The translations under genes were made by a program, and so were the position numbers. Below are positions 63,005 through 64,000 of a DNA stretch of 64,000 bases, one piece after another (the first letter of the stretch is position 1; the number at the start of each line of letters is the position of its first letter). A model generated the notes under the pieces. The model worked only from the letters and a program-made list of their open reading frames with translations. It did not search any database and was not told the origin of the DNA. Source of the stretch: Cyanoderma ruficeps (Eukaryota > Chordata > Aves > Passeriformes > Timaliidae); contig VZDJ01007747.1 in the NCBI GenBank assembly GCA_008694505.1, positions 1,178,001-1,242,000 on the forward strand, given 5' to 3'.

Positions 63005-64000
63005 CTGACTGCAAAATAAAATGTCATTATTTCATTCTATTTAGTGTGCCGCTTTGAAGACAATTCCTTCCTTGAAAACAGCTACAAATATATAAACATA
63101 CCAAAATATTGCTTGCACCTTGGTGTTGTCCCCAAATTTCAGTCCCATTTATGTTCCCAGACAGTTGTAATTGAAGTCAATTATTGCCTAATTTAAAGCA
63201 GAGGAGACATTTTGCAACTGTTGTTGAAGTAGTGTAAGTGAAACCCCAATAACTCAGATTTCACCCCTAGACAGGTACCTCAATATCAATAATTTATTTT
63301 CCTAAGTTGCTATTGGGCTCTTAAGTCTTCACTGTAACAATTCTACTTTGCTTCCACAGTACCTTAACATCTCGCCCTCAAAACACATTTTTACATGAAA
63401 TATGTGTCATCACAAAGCAGCATTTATTCCTCTCAATTCTTGCATCACCCTCCTTTGAGCTGTTTCAGTTCTGCAGACAGACAGTAACACACACAGGCAA
63501 CAAACTTCCTCTTGAGTGTTACTAACAGAGTCGTGCTTTTTCTCTCGAGCATATCACAATTTGTAAAAACAACATCACTGCTCCAAAGCACCTAAGTGGG
63601 ATACCATATGTCTTTGCAACACACTTCTCACGCAACCCATCACTCTGCTTTCCCTGTAAGACAACAGCCAGAGAAGAGTGCCATGTGTACAGCCCACTAA
63701 CATAAAACACAGTCAAGCCCCTCCAGGGCTTAATGCTGATCTTCATTGTAATTTCTCGCTAGTATTTTTACCAGCAGGTGCTTTACTTTGGCACAACAAC
63801 AGCCACAAATCTATTAATAGCTCATGACCAAAGCCAAAAAAAAAGAGAAGATTTTTTTTTGTAACAATGGAGGTTTCCCCGATGCCTATACACATTAATC
63901 ACTCCAATTATTATTAAAATGACACACACTAACATGCAGGGTAGGTTTGCATACGTCCACAGGGAAATCCTCACATCCTTACCAAAAATGGCCACAGGTT

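Larger units (their letters stand above)
60013..64000. other. Gene-free stretch
   Basis: No gene is supported. The stretch contains the TA/CA microsatellite at 60732-60774, a 127-codon + frame at 62128-62511 with no recognised domain, and an A/C-rich patch at 62947-63004. A GTAAGG-type minus-strand donor-like site lies close to the right edge (near 63980), so an exon continuing outside the window cannot be excluded. Confidence 0.5.

Noticed and set aside
1..64000. CRISPR array, operon, phage or other prokaryotic system
   Set aside because: Nothing in the window has regular spacers, dense collinear ORFs or ribosome-binding sites; the repeats present are avian.
1..64000. CpG-island promoter
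   Set aside because: No stretch combines high G+C with dense CpG over 200 bases or more; the GC-rich patches at 11640-11945, 15205-15430 and 58320-58860 are poor in CpG.

Overview
This is vertebrate nuclear DNA, most likely from a bird. The base composition is AT-rich: ten 60-base lines counted by hand at roughly 6 kb spacing gave about 36% G+C. There are no operons, no dense ORFs, no CpG island and no protein family I can recognise. Only a small part of the window is recognisably repetitive, which fits an avian genome. The repeats I recognise are CR1 (chicken repeat 1) LINE fragments and one solo LTR of a family widespread in birds. I cannot name the species.

Layout. 1-8309 is unannotated AT-rich DNA with short simple repeats. 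8310-8640 is a CR1 3' fragment in antisense. 8641-30145 is single-copy-looking DNA with a GC-rich patch (11640-11945), a weak tRNA-like relic (12758-12817) and two stretches that look like conserved non-coding elements. 30146-30532 is LTR-like. 32475-32908 is a CR1 fragment in sense that reaches the CR1 3' end and carries internal deletions. 40085-40919 holds the best, still weak, hint of a gene on the + strand: a protein-like ORF and a 67-nt segment with a strong acceptor, a strong donor and one open frame. 42390-42930 is an old antisense CR1 fragment, interrupted by a poly-G run with an N. 43665-43835 is another element-like stretch. 55331-55892 is a solo LTR. 59521-60012 is a sense CR1 reverse-transcriptase fragment that still shows the FADD catalytic codons. 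Poly-T, poly-A and TA/CA microsatellites are scattered throughout.

Interpretation. The window is most simply intergenic DNA or the inside of one or more long introns. None of the 60-151 codon ORFs could be assigned to a protein family. The longest one (151 codons, minus strand, 59515-59970) lies wholly on the antisense of a CR1 and is a shadow. A few splice-site-bounded segments are listed as candidates at low confidence, because several equally good pairs in this window bound obviously meaningless 3-20 nt segments. I did not find a previously undescribed system. The most useful things to test are the candidate exon at 40853-40919 and the element-like stretches at 16745-16945, 27620-27725 and 43665-43835.
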